Part shown: in pieces, positions 15,831 to 24,257 of the stretch
Position numbering within the stretch: position 1 is the stretch's first letter
Layout of the letters: every line of letters begins with the position of its first letter
NCBI GenBank assembly: GCA_015066595.1
Contig: SVNZ01000004.1
Coordinates: 1 to 64,000 of the forward strand
From: Oscillospiraceae bacterium
Lineage (GTDB): Bacteria > Bacillota > Clostridia > Oscillospirales > Acutalibacteraceae
Length of the DNA: 64,000 nucleotides
Direction: 5' to 3'
Made by a program: the position numbers and the translations under genes
Notes under the pieces: model-generated
The model's input: the letters and a program-made list of their open reading frames with translations, nothing else
What the model was told of the DNA's origin: nothing
Databases searched by the model: none

Positions 15831-17096
15831 TTAAACCTGTTCTAAAGCCTGAGCGATATCAGCGATGATATCTTCTGCATCTTCGATACCGACAGACAAT
15901 CTGATCATATTAGGCATAATACCTGCGTCAACAAGCTGCTGATCAGTAAGCTGACGGTGTGTTGTGGATGCCGGATGAAGCACGCAAGTACGAGCATCAG
16001 CCACGTGTACAACGATTTTTGCAAGTTTTAATGCTTCCATCATTTTAGCCGCTTCAGCTTTGCCACCCTTTACGCCGAAAGAGATTACACCACAAGTACC
16101 GTTTGGCATATACTTCTTTGCGAGATCGTAGTATTTGTTGTTTTCAAGTCCAGGGAAGTTCACCCAATCGACTTTGTCATTATTGATTAAGAACTCTGCT
16201 ACCTTCTGAGCGTTTTCGCAGTGTCGAGCCATGCGCAGGTGGAGTGTCTCAAGACCCAAGTTCAATAAGAATGCGTTTTGGGGAGCCATCTGTGTGCCCA
16301 AGTCACGCATGAGGTGTACTCTTGCTTTTGCGATAAACGCAGCCTTGCCAAAATGCTCTGTGTATGTTACACCGTGATATGTCTCGTCTGGAGTTGTGAG
16401 CATAGGGAACTTACCGTTATTCCAGTCAAAGTTTCCGCTGTCAACGATACAACCGCCGAGTGCTACTGCGTGACCGTCCATATATTTTGATGTAGAGTGA
16501 ACTATAATATCTGCACCCCACTCGAAAGGTCTGCAATTAACCGGAGTAGCAAAAGTGTTGTCAACAATCAGCGGACAACCGTGTGCGTGTGCGCATTTTG
16601 CGTAAAGCTCAAGGTCACACACATCGAGTGATGGGTTAGAAAGAGTTTCGGTGAAAACCGCACGTGTATTTTCTTTAAAAGCATTATTCAATTCTTCCTC
16701 AGTAGCTGCAGGGTCCACAAAAGTGAACTCAATGCCGAGGTCACGAAGCGTCTTATTAAAGAGGTTAAAAGTACCGCCATAGATAGCAGCAGCGCAGATA
16801 ACATGATCGCCTGTTTTGCAGATATTTGTGATAGAAATAAGGGATGCAGCCTGTCCGGCTGATGTAAGCATAGCACCAACGCCACCTTCTAAAGCAGCTA
16901 TCTTCTTTTCGACGCAGTCAAGGGTCGGGTTAGCAAGACGTGTGTAGAAAAATCCGTCAGCTTCTAAATCAAACAGCTTGCCCATAGTCTCGGCGCTGTC
17001 ATAAGCAAAAGTTGTGCTCTGGTAAATAGGCAAAACTCTCGCCTCACCGTTTTTAGGTGTATATCCTGCCTGTACGCATAATGTGTTTATATTCAT
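15831..17096 (-). CDS. metY: O-acetylhomoserine sulfhydrylase (MetY-type PLP enzyme)
   Basis: Cys/Met metabolism PLP-dependent enzyme of 421 residues that forms homocysteine from O-acetylhomoserine and sulfide. The N-terminal LCVQAGYTP, IYQSTTFAY and FFYTRLANPTLDCVEKKIAALEGG are typical. The PLP lysine is in HSTSKYMDGH near residue 205. The C-terminal LRLSVGIEDAEDII is intact. The chosen ATG follows GGAGGTTGA. It lies directly downstream of the zinc-ribbon/TM protein gene, whose stop codon overlaps this ribosome-binding region. A role as O-acetylserine sulfhydrylase cannot be excluded. Confidence 0.9.
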   Translation of the reverse strand: MNINTLCVQAGYTPKNGEARVLPIYQSTTFAYDSAETMGKLFDLEADGFFYTRLANPTLDCVEKKIAALEGGVGAMLTSAGQAASLISITNICKTGDHVICAAAIYGGTFNLFNKTLRDLGIEFTFVDPAATEEELNNAFKENTRAVFTETLSNPSLDVCDLELYAKCAHAHGCPLIVDNTFATPVNCRPFEWGADIIVHSTSKYMDGHAVALGGCIVDSGNFDWNNGKFPMLTTPDETYHGVTYTEHFGKAAFIAKARVHLMRDLGTQMAPQNAFLLNLGLETLHLRMARHCENAQKVAEFLINNDKVDWVNFPGLENNKYYDLAKKYMPNGTCGVISFGVKGGKAEAAKMMEALKLAKIVVHVADARTCVLHPASTTHRQLTDQQLVDAGIMPNMIRLSVGIEDAEDIIADIAQALEQV

Positions 17097-17100
17097 ATAA

Positions 17101-17631
17101 TCAACCTCCAAGTAAGTTCTTGATTAGTTCTAAAACATAGTCAGTGCCAAGCACCACAAGTGCTACCAAGATGATAAAAACAATAGCTGAAATCACCTTT
17201 ACTGTTGTGCGTTTTGAGCTACTCATCTGAGAGTCTTCGTCTTCTTTGAGCTTTTCTTTGTATGCTTCTATGTCATCTTTAACCTGCTGTAAAATCTCTT
17301 CGTCAAGTCTTGGGTCAATCCCAACAGCAGCGATAACATCACAAGCCTTAGCAATAGCAGAGTAAGGCACCAGAATACCGATATTGAGCAGTTTTGCATC
17401 GTAACCCGTAACTATCTCGTTAGAAACGCCTTGTGGTCCGTACTGAGTCTCAACAAACGGAATCTTTGCGTCTTTTAAAGCACCGCATACCATATTGCGC
17501 TCTAAACCACCGATTACACACAAAAGCACAGGTTCATTGATGTCAGAAATCTCCTTGTATTTTTTATTACAATCTGTGCAAATAATATCTGCACCGCCAT
17601 AAAGTTTCTTGCATTCTTTGCAAAATTTCAT
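17101..17631 (-). CDS. zinc-ribbon protein with DUF2007-like domain and C-terminal TM helix
   Basis: Protein of 176 residues. The N-terminal zinc ribbon has CxxC pairs (CKEC and CTDC). A middle domain resembles DUF2007 (putative signal-transducing proteins): a strand, the helix RNMVCGALKDAKIPF, then GILVPYSAIAKACDVI. A charged coiled stretch follows (about 110-145), and a single C-terminal membrane helix ends the chain. The start is the ATG after CGAGGTG. It has its own promoter and is followed at once by metY. Function unknown; the domain assignment is by pattern only. Confidence 0.6.
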   Translation of the reverse strand: MKFCKECKKLYGGADIICTDCNKKYKEISDINEPVLLCVIGGLERNMVCGALKDAKIPFVETQYGPQGVSNEIVTGYDAKLLNIGILVPYSAIAKACDVIAAVGIDPRLDEEILQQVKDDIEAYKEKLKEDEDSQMSSSKRTTVKVISAIVFIILVALVVLGTDYVLELIKNLLGG

Positions 17632-17678
17632 ATTTAACACCTCGTTATCTGCATACTAAAACAGATAATATATATTTA

Positions 17679-17707
17679 AATATACCACACAAACAGAGGC
17701 TTTTCAA
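17679..17707 (-). promoter_or_regulatory. Sigma-A promoter of the zinc-ribbon protein-metY operon
   Basis: On the minus strand, -35 TTGAAA, a 17-nt spacer and -10 TATATT, about 48 nt before the start codon. Confidence 0.7.
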
Positions 17708-17730
17708 TAACAAGTGCAAAAACTTTGACA

Positions 17731-17763
17731 AAAACAAAAGCTGAGCAGATATCTGCCCAGCTC
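17731..17763 (-). terminator. Terminator of dpaAB
   Basis: On the minus strand, stem GAGCTGGGCAGA / TCTGCTCAGCTT is followed by TTTGTTTTTG, about 50 nt after the dpaB stop codon. Confidence 0.8.
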
Positions 17764-17812
17764 AATTTATATTATTATTCGATTTTGGAAATATAAGGTA
17801 ACTATCCACAAT

Positions 17813-18385
17813 TCACCTGAACACCGGTTGGCTTTGAATACGGGATAGTCCCTGTTCTACGCACTGTGGTATAAGCTCAAAATGTGACACTAGAGAATTC
17901 GGCTTGTTTTCAGGGTCGTCCTGACTCATCGGCACGAAGAAAACGTTTTTTGTATTTAAAAGTCTGCCGATGTTTTGTGCCGATGCACCGAGCCCATCGT
18001 TAGTCGCTACACATAAAAGCAGTGGTTTGAGCACTCTAAGATGCGATTTCGCTGCCATTGTGACAGGTGTGTCGGTAATACCCTGACTGATTTTTCCGAG
18101 CGTGTTACCGGTACAAGGCGAAATAAGCAGCAAATCGCACATTTTCTTTGGTCCGATAGGCTCAGCCATACTAATGGAATTTACTATCTTCTTCTTTGTT
18201 ATTTCCTCAATTTGAGATATGAAGTCTTTTGCTTTTCCAAAGCGAGTATCGGTAGAATACGCTGCTATTGACATAATAGGCAGTACATCGTAATTAAGGT
18301 CTATCAGATTTTTCATCTGCTCTATCGCTTTAGAAAAAGTACAGAAAGAACCGCACATCGCGTAGCCTATGCATTTTTTTGACAC
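17813..18385 (-). CDS. dpaB: dipicolinate synthase subunit B
   Basis: Flavoprotein-like subunit (SpoVFB) that works with DpaA to make dipicolinic acid, the spore-core chelator for Ca2+. Length is 190 residues. The GYAMCGSFCTFSKAIEQM start, MAEPIGPKKMCDLLLISPCTGNTLGK and CVATNDGLGASAQNIG are characteristic. Translation starts at a GTG 6-7 nt after GGAGGA and overlaps the end of dpaA by 19 nt, so the two are coupled. It is followed by a clear terminator. Confidence 0.95.
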   Translation of the reverse strand: MSKKCIGYAMCGSFCTFSKAIEQMKNLIDLNYDVLPIMSIAAYSTDTRFGKAKDFISQIEEITKKKIVNSISMAEPIGPKKMCDLLLISPCTGNTLGKISQGITDTPVTMAAKSHLRVLKPLLLCVATNDGLGASAQNIGRLLNTKNVFFVPMSQDDPENKPNSLVSHFELIPQCVEQGLSRIQSQPVFR

Positions 18386-19242
18386 CTGTCATCCTCCTCA
18401 AGCATATTGGTAATCGTATTTTTTATAATTTCACCTGCAGTTTTTGGTGCCGCTTTCCCCGGCAGTGACAATGCGTGTATCGCACATATAGAGAGCCTTG
18501 AAGCGCTCTCAAAGTCCACCCCACCCGGAACTGATGCTAAATCTATCAAAATAGCGTTTTTCGCTATGTGGGACAAAAGTTTTGAGTCAAAAACAAGTGC
18601 AGGCACTGTATTAAAAATAATATCGAAGGGCTTTAGTGAATCAAGGTCTTTAGTTTGTACATACTCGCACTGCTTTGTGCTTATCCATGCAAGATCGCTC
18701 TTTTTTCGAGCGCTAACAGTGACTTTTGCGTTGAGTGCACAGAGCATATTGGTGAGCACTTTTCCTATCCTGCCATACCCGCAAACAAGACATTTACAAC
18801 GACTTATGGTTCCTTCGTACTCACGCATAGCTATCTCAAGTGCACCCTCGGCGGTTGCTACTGCGTTATACACAGCGAACTCCTCACGGTCAGAATAATC
18901 ATATATAAGGTCAGGATTCATCTTAGGAGAAAGTGCTAAAAGCTTATCCTTTTGACCACAAAAAATCTTTTTTCCAGAAAAAGCGGTGAGCAACGCATCT
19001 GTAAACATAATATCATCATTACTGAAAGGGGCGTTAATTTTGTCGCCTTTTACACACGGAAGCGGTAGCACAACAAACTCACTGCACAGTGCTGCTTCAA
19101 GCGGTGAAGTTATCTCGATATCACCAGTAGACTTGAGTTTTTCGAACCCACCCAAAGTCACTTTAAGACCATCGCTTAAAAAGGCATCAGCACAGTAAAG
19201 CTGACGTTTATCTCCACCGATTACGGCTACACTCTTATACAT
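18367..19242 (-). CDS. dpaA: dipicolinate synthase subunit A
   Basis: SpoVFA subunit of 291 residues; oxidises the dihydrodipicolinate-pathway intermediate to dipicolinate in the mother cell. It has an N-terminal nucleotide-binding region (VAVIGGDKRQLYCA) and a C-terminal Rossmann-type dehydrogenase domain (CLVCGYGRIGKVLTNML). The ALSLPGKAAPKTAGEII segment is typical. The ATG at 19242 is favoured over the TTG of the ORF track. A sigma-K-like promoter precedes it, which fits mother-cell expression. Confidence 0.93.
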   Translation of the reverse strand: MYKSVAVIGGDKRQLYCADAFLSDGLKVTLGGFEKLKSTGDIEITSPLEAALCSEFVVLPLPCVKGDKINAPFSNDDIMFTDALLTAFSGKKIFCGQKDKLLALSPKMNPDLIYDYSDREEFAVYNAVATAEGALEIAMREYEGTISRCKCLVCGYGRIGKVLTNMLCALNAKVTVSARKKSDLAWISTKQCEYVQTKDLDSLKPFDIIFNTVPALVFDSKLLSHIAKNAILIDLASVPGGVDFESASRLSICAIHALSLPGKAAPKTAGEIIKNTITNMLEEDDRCQKNA

Positions 19243-19277
19243 AAAACCCACCGCACCCTTCAAAATTATTACATACT

Positions 19278-19305
19278 TATTTTATGCCCTTTCTATTTAA
19301 TGCGT
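19278..19305 (-). promoter_or_regulatory. Candidate sigma-K promoter of dpaAB
   Basis: On the minus strand, CATAAAATA matches the sigma-K -10 consensus CATAnnnTA, with an AC core 17 nt upstream. In Bacillus the spoVF operon is sigma-K-dependent. Confidence 0.5.
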
Positions 19306-19309
19306 GCAA

Positions 19310-19345
19310 TAAAAAGAGCAGACAAGCTAACGCTCATCTGCTCTT
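19310..19345 (-). terminator. Terminator of the DUF1540 gene
   Basis: On the minus strand, stem AGAGCAGA / TCTGCTCT is followed by TTTTATT, just after the DUF1540 stop codon. Confidence 0.75.
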
Positions 19346-19358
19346 CTAATCGATATTT

Positions 19359-19547
19359 TTATTTGCAGTTTTTGCAACTGTCTTTGCACATAAAGCTTGA
19401 ACAGTCTGTGCACTCAACCTTAGTTGGGTTTTTTTCGTGTGTTGAAACCTGAATACTCTCGAGTGAGCAGTAGTTTTCTGTATCGTTGTGGTATCTGCAG
19501 CTATCTACTGTACAGCGAATACTGCGGTTTGCATAAGTGTTGTCCAT
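19359..19547 (-). CDS. DUF1540 cysteine-rich small protein
   Basis: Protein of 62 residues with eight cysteines. The DUF1540 pattern is visible: IRCTVDSCRYHNDTENYCSL followed by a C-terminal CTDCSSFMC cluster. The cysteines probably bind zinc or another metal. Such proteins are widespread in spore-forming clostridia and some are sporulation-associated, but no function is established. It lies next to dpaAB, separated by its own terminator. AGAGGTG lies upstream of the ATG. Confidence 0.8.
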   Translation of the reverse strand: MDNTYANRSIRCTVDSCRYHNDTENYCSLESIQVSTHEKNPTKVECTDCSSFMCKDSCKNCK

Positions 19548-19672
19548 TTTTTGTTCACCTCTAAAATTTTAAAGCAAGCATATCGCCTGCTTTGCATTTA
19601 GTATCACACTTTATCTTCTCATTATTCTTCACAAAATTTTCTTTTCAAAATAACATATACTGAGGTGATGAT

Positions 19673-20008
19673 ATGAATTACGTATTTTTGACTTTGCTTA
19701 TATTTTTTGCAATAGTCGGAATATCACAGGTGGTGCTGTTTATAATGTACCGTTTTTGTAAAATCAAAGACGACAACGCAACCGTACTTGTTATTCCTCA
19801 AATCGACAAAAACTTTGATGTAGAGCTCACTATACGCAGTGTGATATCAAAAACAAGAATGCTACAAAGCTGTGGCATAAAAAACATAGTTTGCATAGAC
19901 GATGATCTTGACTCTTACACAAAGGAAAAGCTCAGTCTTTTGCAAAAAGATTTTTCGTACTTAAGTGTTATGTCAAAAAAGGCTTTCAAAGAAAAAGCAG
20001 GGTTGTGA
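19673..20008 (+). CDS. small membrane-anchored hypothetical protein
   Basis: Protein of 111 residues with an N-terminal transmembrane helix (about 3-27) and a soluble domain with an alternating strand/helix pattern (VLVIPQI, IKNIVCIDDDLDSYTKEKL). That pattern is faintly like a glycosyltransferase- or Rossmann-type half-domain. GAGGTGATGAT precedes the ATG. I do not recognise the family. Its stop codon lies in the loop of its terminator. It is divergent from the DUF1540 gene. Confidence 0.6.
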   Translation: MNYVFLTLLIFFAIVGISQVVLFIMYRFCKIKDDNATVLVIPQIDKNFDVELTIRSVISKTRMLQSCGIKNIVCIDDDLDSYTKEKLSLLQKDFSYLSVMSKKAFKEKAGL

Positions 20009-20021
20009 TGCCCTGCTTTTT
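19994..20021 (+). terminator. Terminator overlapping the stop codon of the small membrane protein gene
   Basis: Stem AAAGCAGGG / CCCTGCTTT followed by TTTATA. The TGA stop codon is in the loop, as at 5287-5324. Confidence 0.8.
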
Positions 20022-20242
20022 ATATATTTGTTACTGTTCTTTACAGATAAGATAAATGAAATTTTTAGCGTGATGCATATATGTGAAACCGTTCACTCCT
20101 ATTTCAACGTTTTTCAATAGTTTGCAATAAATTCCATTTTTATCCCCAAAAACTATATCTTTATTTTTAACAATATGTTATATTAGTAATCACACAGGAT
20201 AAATTTCAATTATTATTATGATTTTTCTTTTAAGGAATTATT

Positions 20243-22453
20243 ATGAACATAAATAAAAACAACGAGCTTTACGAACTATCAGGTCAGGTAGAGTCTATCG
20301 TATATCGTAATGAAGACAACGGATACACCGTAATTGAACTCGCAGGCGATGATGAGATGATCACCGCAGTGGGCACTATGCCACTGATAAGCGTCGGTGA
20401 GCACGTAAAGCTATATGGTACATATAAAAATCATCCATCGTACGGACAGCAGTTTTCTGCTACTGCCTGTGAGCGAAGTATGCCCGAAAACCTCGACGGC
20501 ATACTCAAATACCTCTCGAGCGGTGCGATAAAAGGTATCGGTCCCGCTACTGCTCAAAGACTTGTCAAAGCTTTCGGCGCAGACACACTGTCAGTGCTCG
20601 AAAACGACCCCGTAAGAGTTTCTAAGCTCAAAGGTATATCACAGGAAAAAGCTCTTGATATCTGTCAGCAGTTAAAACAGGTTGTCGGCATCAGAGAACT
20701 AGTAGCGTATCTATCCGGTTTTAATATCGACGCCAAGTCGGCAGTTGCTATATGGAAATGTTTTGGAAACCAAGCGATACAGTATATCGAAGATAACCCG
20801 TATATTTTGTGTAACGAAAAACTTAGTATATCATTTGACACAGCAGACATCATCGCAAGGCACCAAAACCGTGCACAAGACGACAGATACAGAGTGCGTG
20901 CAGCGCTATGCCACGTACTCAATCATAACAAGCTAAACGGTCACACCTGCCTGCCTAAAGAAAAACTACTGCAGGTCACAGCAAGCTTGCTATCCTTAGA
21001 GCTCTGCTGTGTCGAAAGTGCACTGAAAGATATGCTCGAAGAAGGCTCACTGATATCAGAATATATTTCTGAAAAAGAATTTATCTTCACTTCTGCTATG
21101 CATCAAAGTGAAACCTATATATCCGCACGACTTCAGATGCTGATGCGTTTTCCTGCGATGAGAATCGAAGATGTCGATAAGAAAATCGAGCACATCGAGC
21201 AACGTGATAACATACAGTACGCTACACTCCAGAAAAAAGCAATAAAAGAAGCACTCACAAAAGGTATGCTGATACTCACAGGTGGTCCGGGCACCGGAAA
21301 AACCACCACACTCAACGCTATCATAAGACTGCTCAAAGAAAACGGACAGAAGGTATGTCTTGCTGCTCCGACAGGTCGAGCTGCACAGCGTATGAGTCAG
21401 GTGACTTCTGAAGAAGCAAAAACTATCCACAGGCTACTCGAAGTCAGCTTTGATATCGAGGACAAGCCTGTCTTTAAGAAAAACGAACACAACATGCTCA
21501 ACTGTGACGCCATCATAGTTGACGAAGTTTCGATGGTTGACTGTGTGCTTTTTGAATCGCTGATGAAAGCACTTCCACTTTCGTGCAGACTTATTCTCGT
21601 CGGCGACTGTGACCAGCTACCATCTGTAGGTGCAGGCAATGTACTCTCGGATCTGATAGCATCAAACACCGTACCTGTTGTAGAGCTGAAAGAGATTTTT
21701 CGCCAATCTATGCAGAGCTTAATCGTCACAAATGCGCACAAAATCGTTTCTGGTGAGATGCCTAAGCTCAACGCTACCGACAATGACTTTTTCTTCATAC
21801 AGAAAAACTCTATGGAAGAGTGCGCTGACACTATAGTTGACCTATGCACAAGAAGACTCAAAAACACCTACGGCTACTCGTGCCTGAGCGATATACAGAT
21901 TCTCTCCCCTACAAAAAAAGGACCTTTAGGCACATTTGAGCTAAACCGTATGATACAAAGTATCGTAAACCCAAAAGACAGCTCGAAACGTGAGATAAAC
22001 GTAAACTACTCCATCTTGCGTGAGGGCGACAAAGTTATGCAGCACAAAAACAACTATAACATCAACTGGGTCAAAGATAACGGTGAGTTTGGTGAAGGCA
22101 TATTCAACGGTGACATCGGCATACTCGAAGAAGTCAACAACTCAGCAAGCTTCGTAAAAGTCCGCTTTGATGACAAGGTTGCTATGTATGACCAAGACTC
22201 CCTGGCTGATTTGGAACTTTCATACGCTTGTACTGTACACAAAAGTCAGGGTAACGAGTTCGAAGCAGTAGTTATGCCTGTGCACAGCTTTGCACCACAG
22301 CTGATGTATCGCAACCTGCTCTACACCGCAGTAACAAGAGCTAAAAAGATGCTCATTCTTGTCGGTGACCAATCAGCATTAAACCGTATGGTGCAAAACA
22401 ACAAGCGCATACTACGCTTTTCAGGTCTTAAAGATTTTTTAATAAATGACTAG
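20243..22453 (+). CDS. recD2: RecD2-type ATP-dependent DNA helicase
   Basis: Superfamily 1B 5'-3' DNA helicase of 736 residues, as found in bacteria without RecBC pairing (YrrC). The N-terminus has an OB-like region and a helix-hairpin-helix region (GAIKGIGPATAQRLV, near 100-112). Walker A is GGPGTGKT near residue 347, Walker B is VDEVSMVD near 427, and the C-terminal helicase motif is AVTRAKKMLILVGD. It contributes to replication-fork maintenance and repair. Upstream, 20009-20242 shows no strong promoter by eye. It starts a short plus-strand run with comF. Confidence 0.92.
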   Translation: MNINKNNELYELSGQVESIVYRNEDNGYTVIELAGDDEMITAVGTMPLISVGEHVKLYGTYKNHPSYGQQFSATACERSMPENLDGILKYLSSGAIKGIGPATAQRLVKAFGADTLSVLENDPVRVSKLKGISQEKALDICQQLKQVVGIRELVAYLSGFNIDAKSAVAIWKCFGNQAIQYIEDNPYILCNEKLSISFDTADIIARHQNRAQDDRYRVRAALCHVLNHNKLNGHTCLPKEKLLQVTASLLSLELCCVESALKDMLEEGSLISEYISEKEFIFTSAMHQSETYISARLQMLMRFPAMRIEDVDKKIEHIEQRDNIQYATLQKKAIKEALTKGMLILTGGPGTGKTTTLNAIIRLLKENGQKVCLAAPTGRAAQRMSQVTSEEAKTIHRLLEVSFDIEDKPVFKKNEHNMLNCDAIIVDEVSMVDCVLFESLMKALPLSCRLILVGDCDQLPSVGAGNVLSDLIASNTVPVVELKEIFRQSMQSLIVTNAHKIVSGEMPKLNATDNDFFFIQKNSMEECADTIVDLCTRRLKNTYGYSCLSDIQILSPTKKGPLGTFELNRMIQSIVNPKDSSKREINVNYSILREGDKVMQHKNNYNINWVKDNGEFGEGIFNGDIGILEEVNNSASFVKVRFDDKVAMYDQDSLADLELSYACTVHKSQGNEFEAVVMPVHSFAPQLMYRNLLYTAVTRAKKMLILVGDQSALNRMVQNNKRILRFSGLKDFLIND

Positions 22454-22460
22454 GTGAGAT

Positions 22461-23126
22461 ATGCAAAGTAAAGTAAAAAATTTTTATAACAACCTTTTGA
22501 TATTCTTGTTTCCTGACAGATGTCCGTATTGCAAAAGAATAGTCGAAAAAGGCGAGTATGCATGTGACAGATGCAAAAGCGATATACCAAAAGTCGGAAT
22601 ATCCCAAGGAGTTATGGGTGGATACCGCTGTGCCGCACCGTTGCATTATCATGGAAGTTTCAGACGTGCAATACTGGGCTTTAAGTTTTTTGACAAAAAG
22701 CAGTACGCAAATCAGTTTGCTCAGCTTATGGAAAAAGAGGTTGAGCGTAGCTTTCCTGATATGATTTTTGACTATATCACGTATGTTCCGATGTACAAAA
22801 AAGATGAGAAAAAACGTGGATATAATCAAAGCGAACTGCTCGCAAAAGAGCTCTCAAATCAAATGGGCATTCCGTATGTAAAAACGCTTTCAAAGCCAAA
22901 GAAAACTCCACATCAACGAAACCTAAACGCAAATCAAAGGCGCAAAAACCTAAAAGGTGCTTTCAAATTAATCGACAAAAGTATTGTAGAAAACAAATCG
23001 ATACTTCTACTTGATGATATTGTTACAACAGGCACAACCTTAGGCGAATGCTCGAAAACGCTACAAAAAGCAAATCCGTCGATGATTTGCTGTGTAACGC
23101 TACTTTCTACAGGGCATTTATATTAG
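22461..23126 (+). CDS. comF: ComF family phosphoribosyltransferase-like protein
   Basis: Protein of 221 residues. The N-terminal zinc finger (CPYC...CDRC) is followed by a type I phosphoribosyltransferase fold with PRPP-loop LLDDIVTTGTTLGEC near residue 180. YVPMYKKDEKKRGYNQSELLAKEL and HQRNLNANQRRKNL are typical of ComF, which takes part in DNA uptake and processing. It begins 7 nt after recD2 (AGGTGAGAT as ribosome-binding site), so the two are co-transcribed. No other competence genes are in the window. Confidence 0.88.
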   Translation: MQSKVKNFYNNLLIFLFPDRCPYCKRIVEKGEYACDRCKSDIPKVGISQGVMGGYRCAAPLHYHGSFRRAILGFKFFDKKQYANQFAQLMEKEVERSFPDMIFDYITYVPMYKKDEKKRGYNQSELLAKELSNQMGIPYVKTLSKPKKTPHQRNLNANQRRKNLKGAFKLIDKSIVENKSILLLDDIVTTGTTLGECSKTLQKANPSMICCVTLLSTGHLY

Positions 23127-23128
23127 CC

Positions 23129-23157
23129 TTGAAAAGAACAAGTGTCTGTTATATAAT
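23129..23157 (+). promoter_or_regulatory. Sigma-A promoter of the mreB-like gene
   Basis: -35 TTGAAA, a 17-nt spacer and -10 TATAAT, about 43 nt before the start codon. The -35 begins directly after the comF stop codon. Confidence 0.8.
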
Positions 23158-23200
23158 CTAAGAAACAAAGAACGATTCCCCACAGAAAGGTGGTAACTTT

Positions 23201-24214
23201 ATGGATATTGCTTTAGATTTAGGTACCGGCAACACCAGAATATGCGTACAAGGTGACGGTAAAGTTATTGACCAACCGTCTGTTATATCATACGACAAAA
23301 CAACTAACGAAATCCTGACTTTCGGCGAAGAAGCTTTTCAGATGCTCGGCAGAACGTCCAACAAAATCGATGTTGTTTTTCCGCTCGAATCATCTGTTAT
23401 TGCACAGTCAGGTCTGGTCGAGGAGCTTGTCAACATATTTTTAGGAGAAGTATGCCAGAGCAAGGTTATTATGCCAAGAGTTCTTGCGTGCATCCCGGGT
23501 GAAATAACCGAGGTTGAAAAACGAGCTATCGTCAACGCTATTTCTAGCTTCGGTGTAAGACGTGTTCTACTTTTAGAATCAGCAAAAGCTGCTGCCTTTG
23601 GCAGTGACAAGGATATTATGAGCCCACACGGTACTATGGTAGTCGATATGGGTGCGGGTAGCGTCGATATCGCAGTACTCACACTAGGTGGTGTATCAGT
23701 CGGCAAAACCATCAAATGTGCCGGCAACGCTATGGACAACGAAATCATCAAATACGCTCGTCGTCGTCACAACCTTATCATCGGAAAAGCTATGGCTAAG
23801 AGCTGCAAGGAAGCTATCGGCACAGTGATGTACGAAGATGAAGAAAAAACCTTCCGCTTAAAAGGCCGTGACGCTGTGCGTGGTCTGCCGAAATGGGTTG
23901 ACGTAACATCAAGCGAAATCATGGATGTTATCTTTGATATAGCAAAAGATATTGCTATTGCTATTGCAGACGTACTCGAAGATACTCCTCCGGAACTGCT
24001 TTCCGATATACATACAGATGGTATCACGATTTCAGGTGGTCTGAGTAAGCTAAGCGGTATGAAAGACCTTATCGAAAACGCAACCAACATCAAAGTTGAT
24101 GTAGCTACTGATCCATCTGATTGTGTAGTCAGAGGACTGTACAAAGCTATCGACTATATCGATGAGGCTGAAGCACAGAAAAACAGCCTTAACCCTCTGA
24201 TGATGGTATATTAA
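23201..24214 (+). CDS. MreB/Mbl-like bacterial actin
   Basis: Actin-fold cytoskeletal protein of 337 residues that would guide lateral wall synthesis. Phosphate 1 loop is DLGTGNTRI (residues 6-14), phosphate 2 loop is DMGAGSVDIAVL (near 148), and ISGGLSKLSGM (near 280) is the adenosine motif. It stands alone, without mreC or mreD, so it may be an Mbl/MreBH-type extra copy rather than the core mreBCD protein. It has its own promoter and terminator. Confidence 0.87.
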   Translation: MDIALDLGTGNTRICVQGDGKVIDQPSVISYDKTTNEILTFGEEAFQMLGRTSNKIDVVFPLESSVIAQSGLVEELVNIFLGEVCQSKVIMPRVLACIPGEITEVEKRAIVNAISSFGVRRVLLLESAKAAAFGSDKDIMSPHGTMVVDMGAGSVDIAVLTLGGVSVGKTIKCAGNAMDNEIIKYARRRHNLIIGKAMAKSCKEAIGTVMYEDEEKTFRLKGRDAVRGLPKWVDVTSSEIMDVIFDIAKDIAIAIADVLEDTPPELLSDIHTDGITISGGLSKLSGMKDLIENATNIKVDVATDPSDCVVRGLYKAIDYIDEAEAQKNSLNPLMMVY

Positions 24215-24223
24215 ACAAAAAGA

Positions 24224-24256
24224 AAACAGCGGTGATTATCCACCGCTGTTTTTATT
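24224..24256. terminator. Bidirectional terminator between mreB-like and SDR genes
   Basis: An 11-bp stem (AAACAGCGGTG / CACCGCTGTTT) has T-runs on both strands and separates convergent genes. Confidence 0.85.
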
Positions 24257-24257
24257 T

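Noticed and set aside
21056-21867. Minus-strand ORFs (124 and 156 aa) inside recD2
   Set aside because: They are shadows of the helicase frame, Ser/Cys-rich without motifs.
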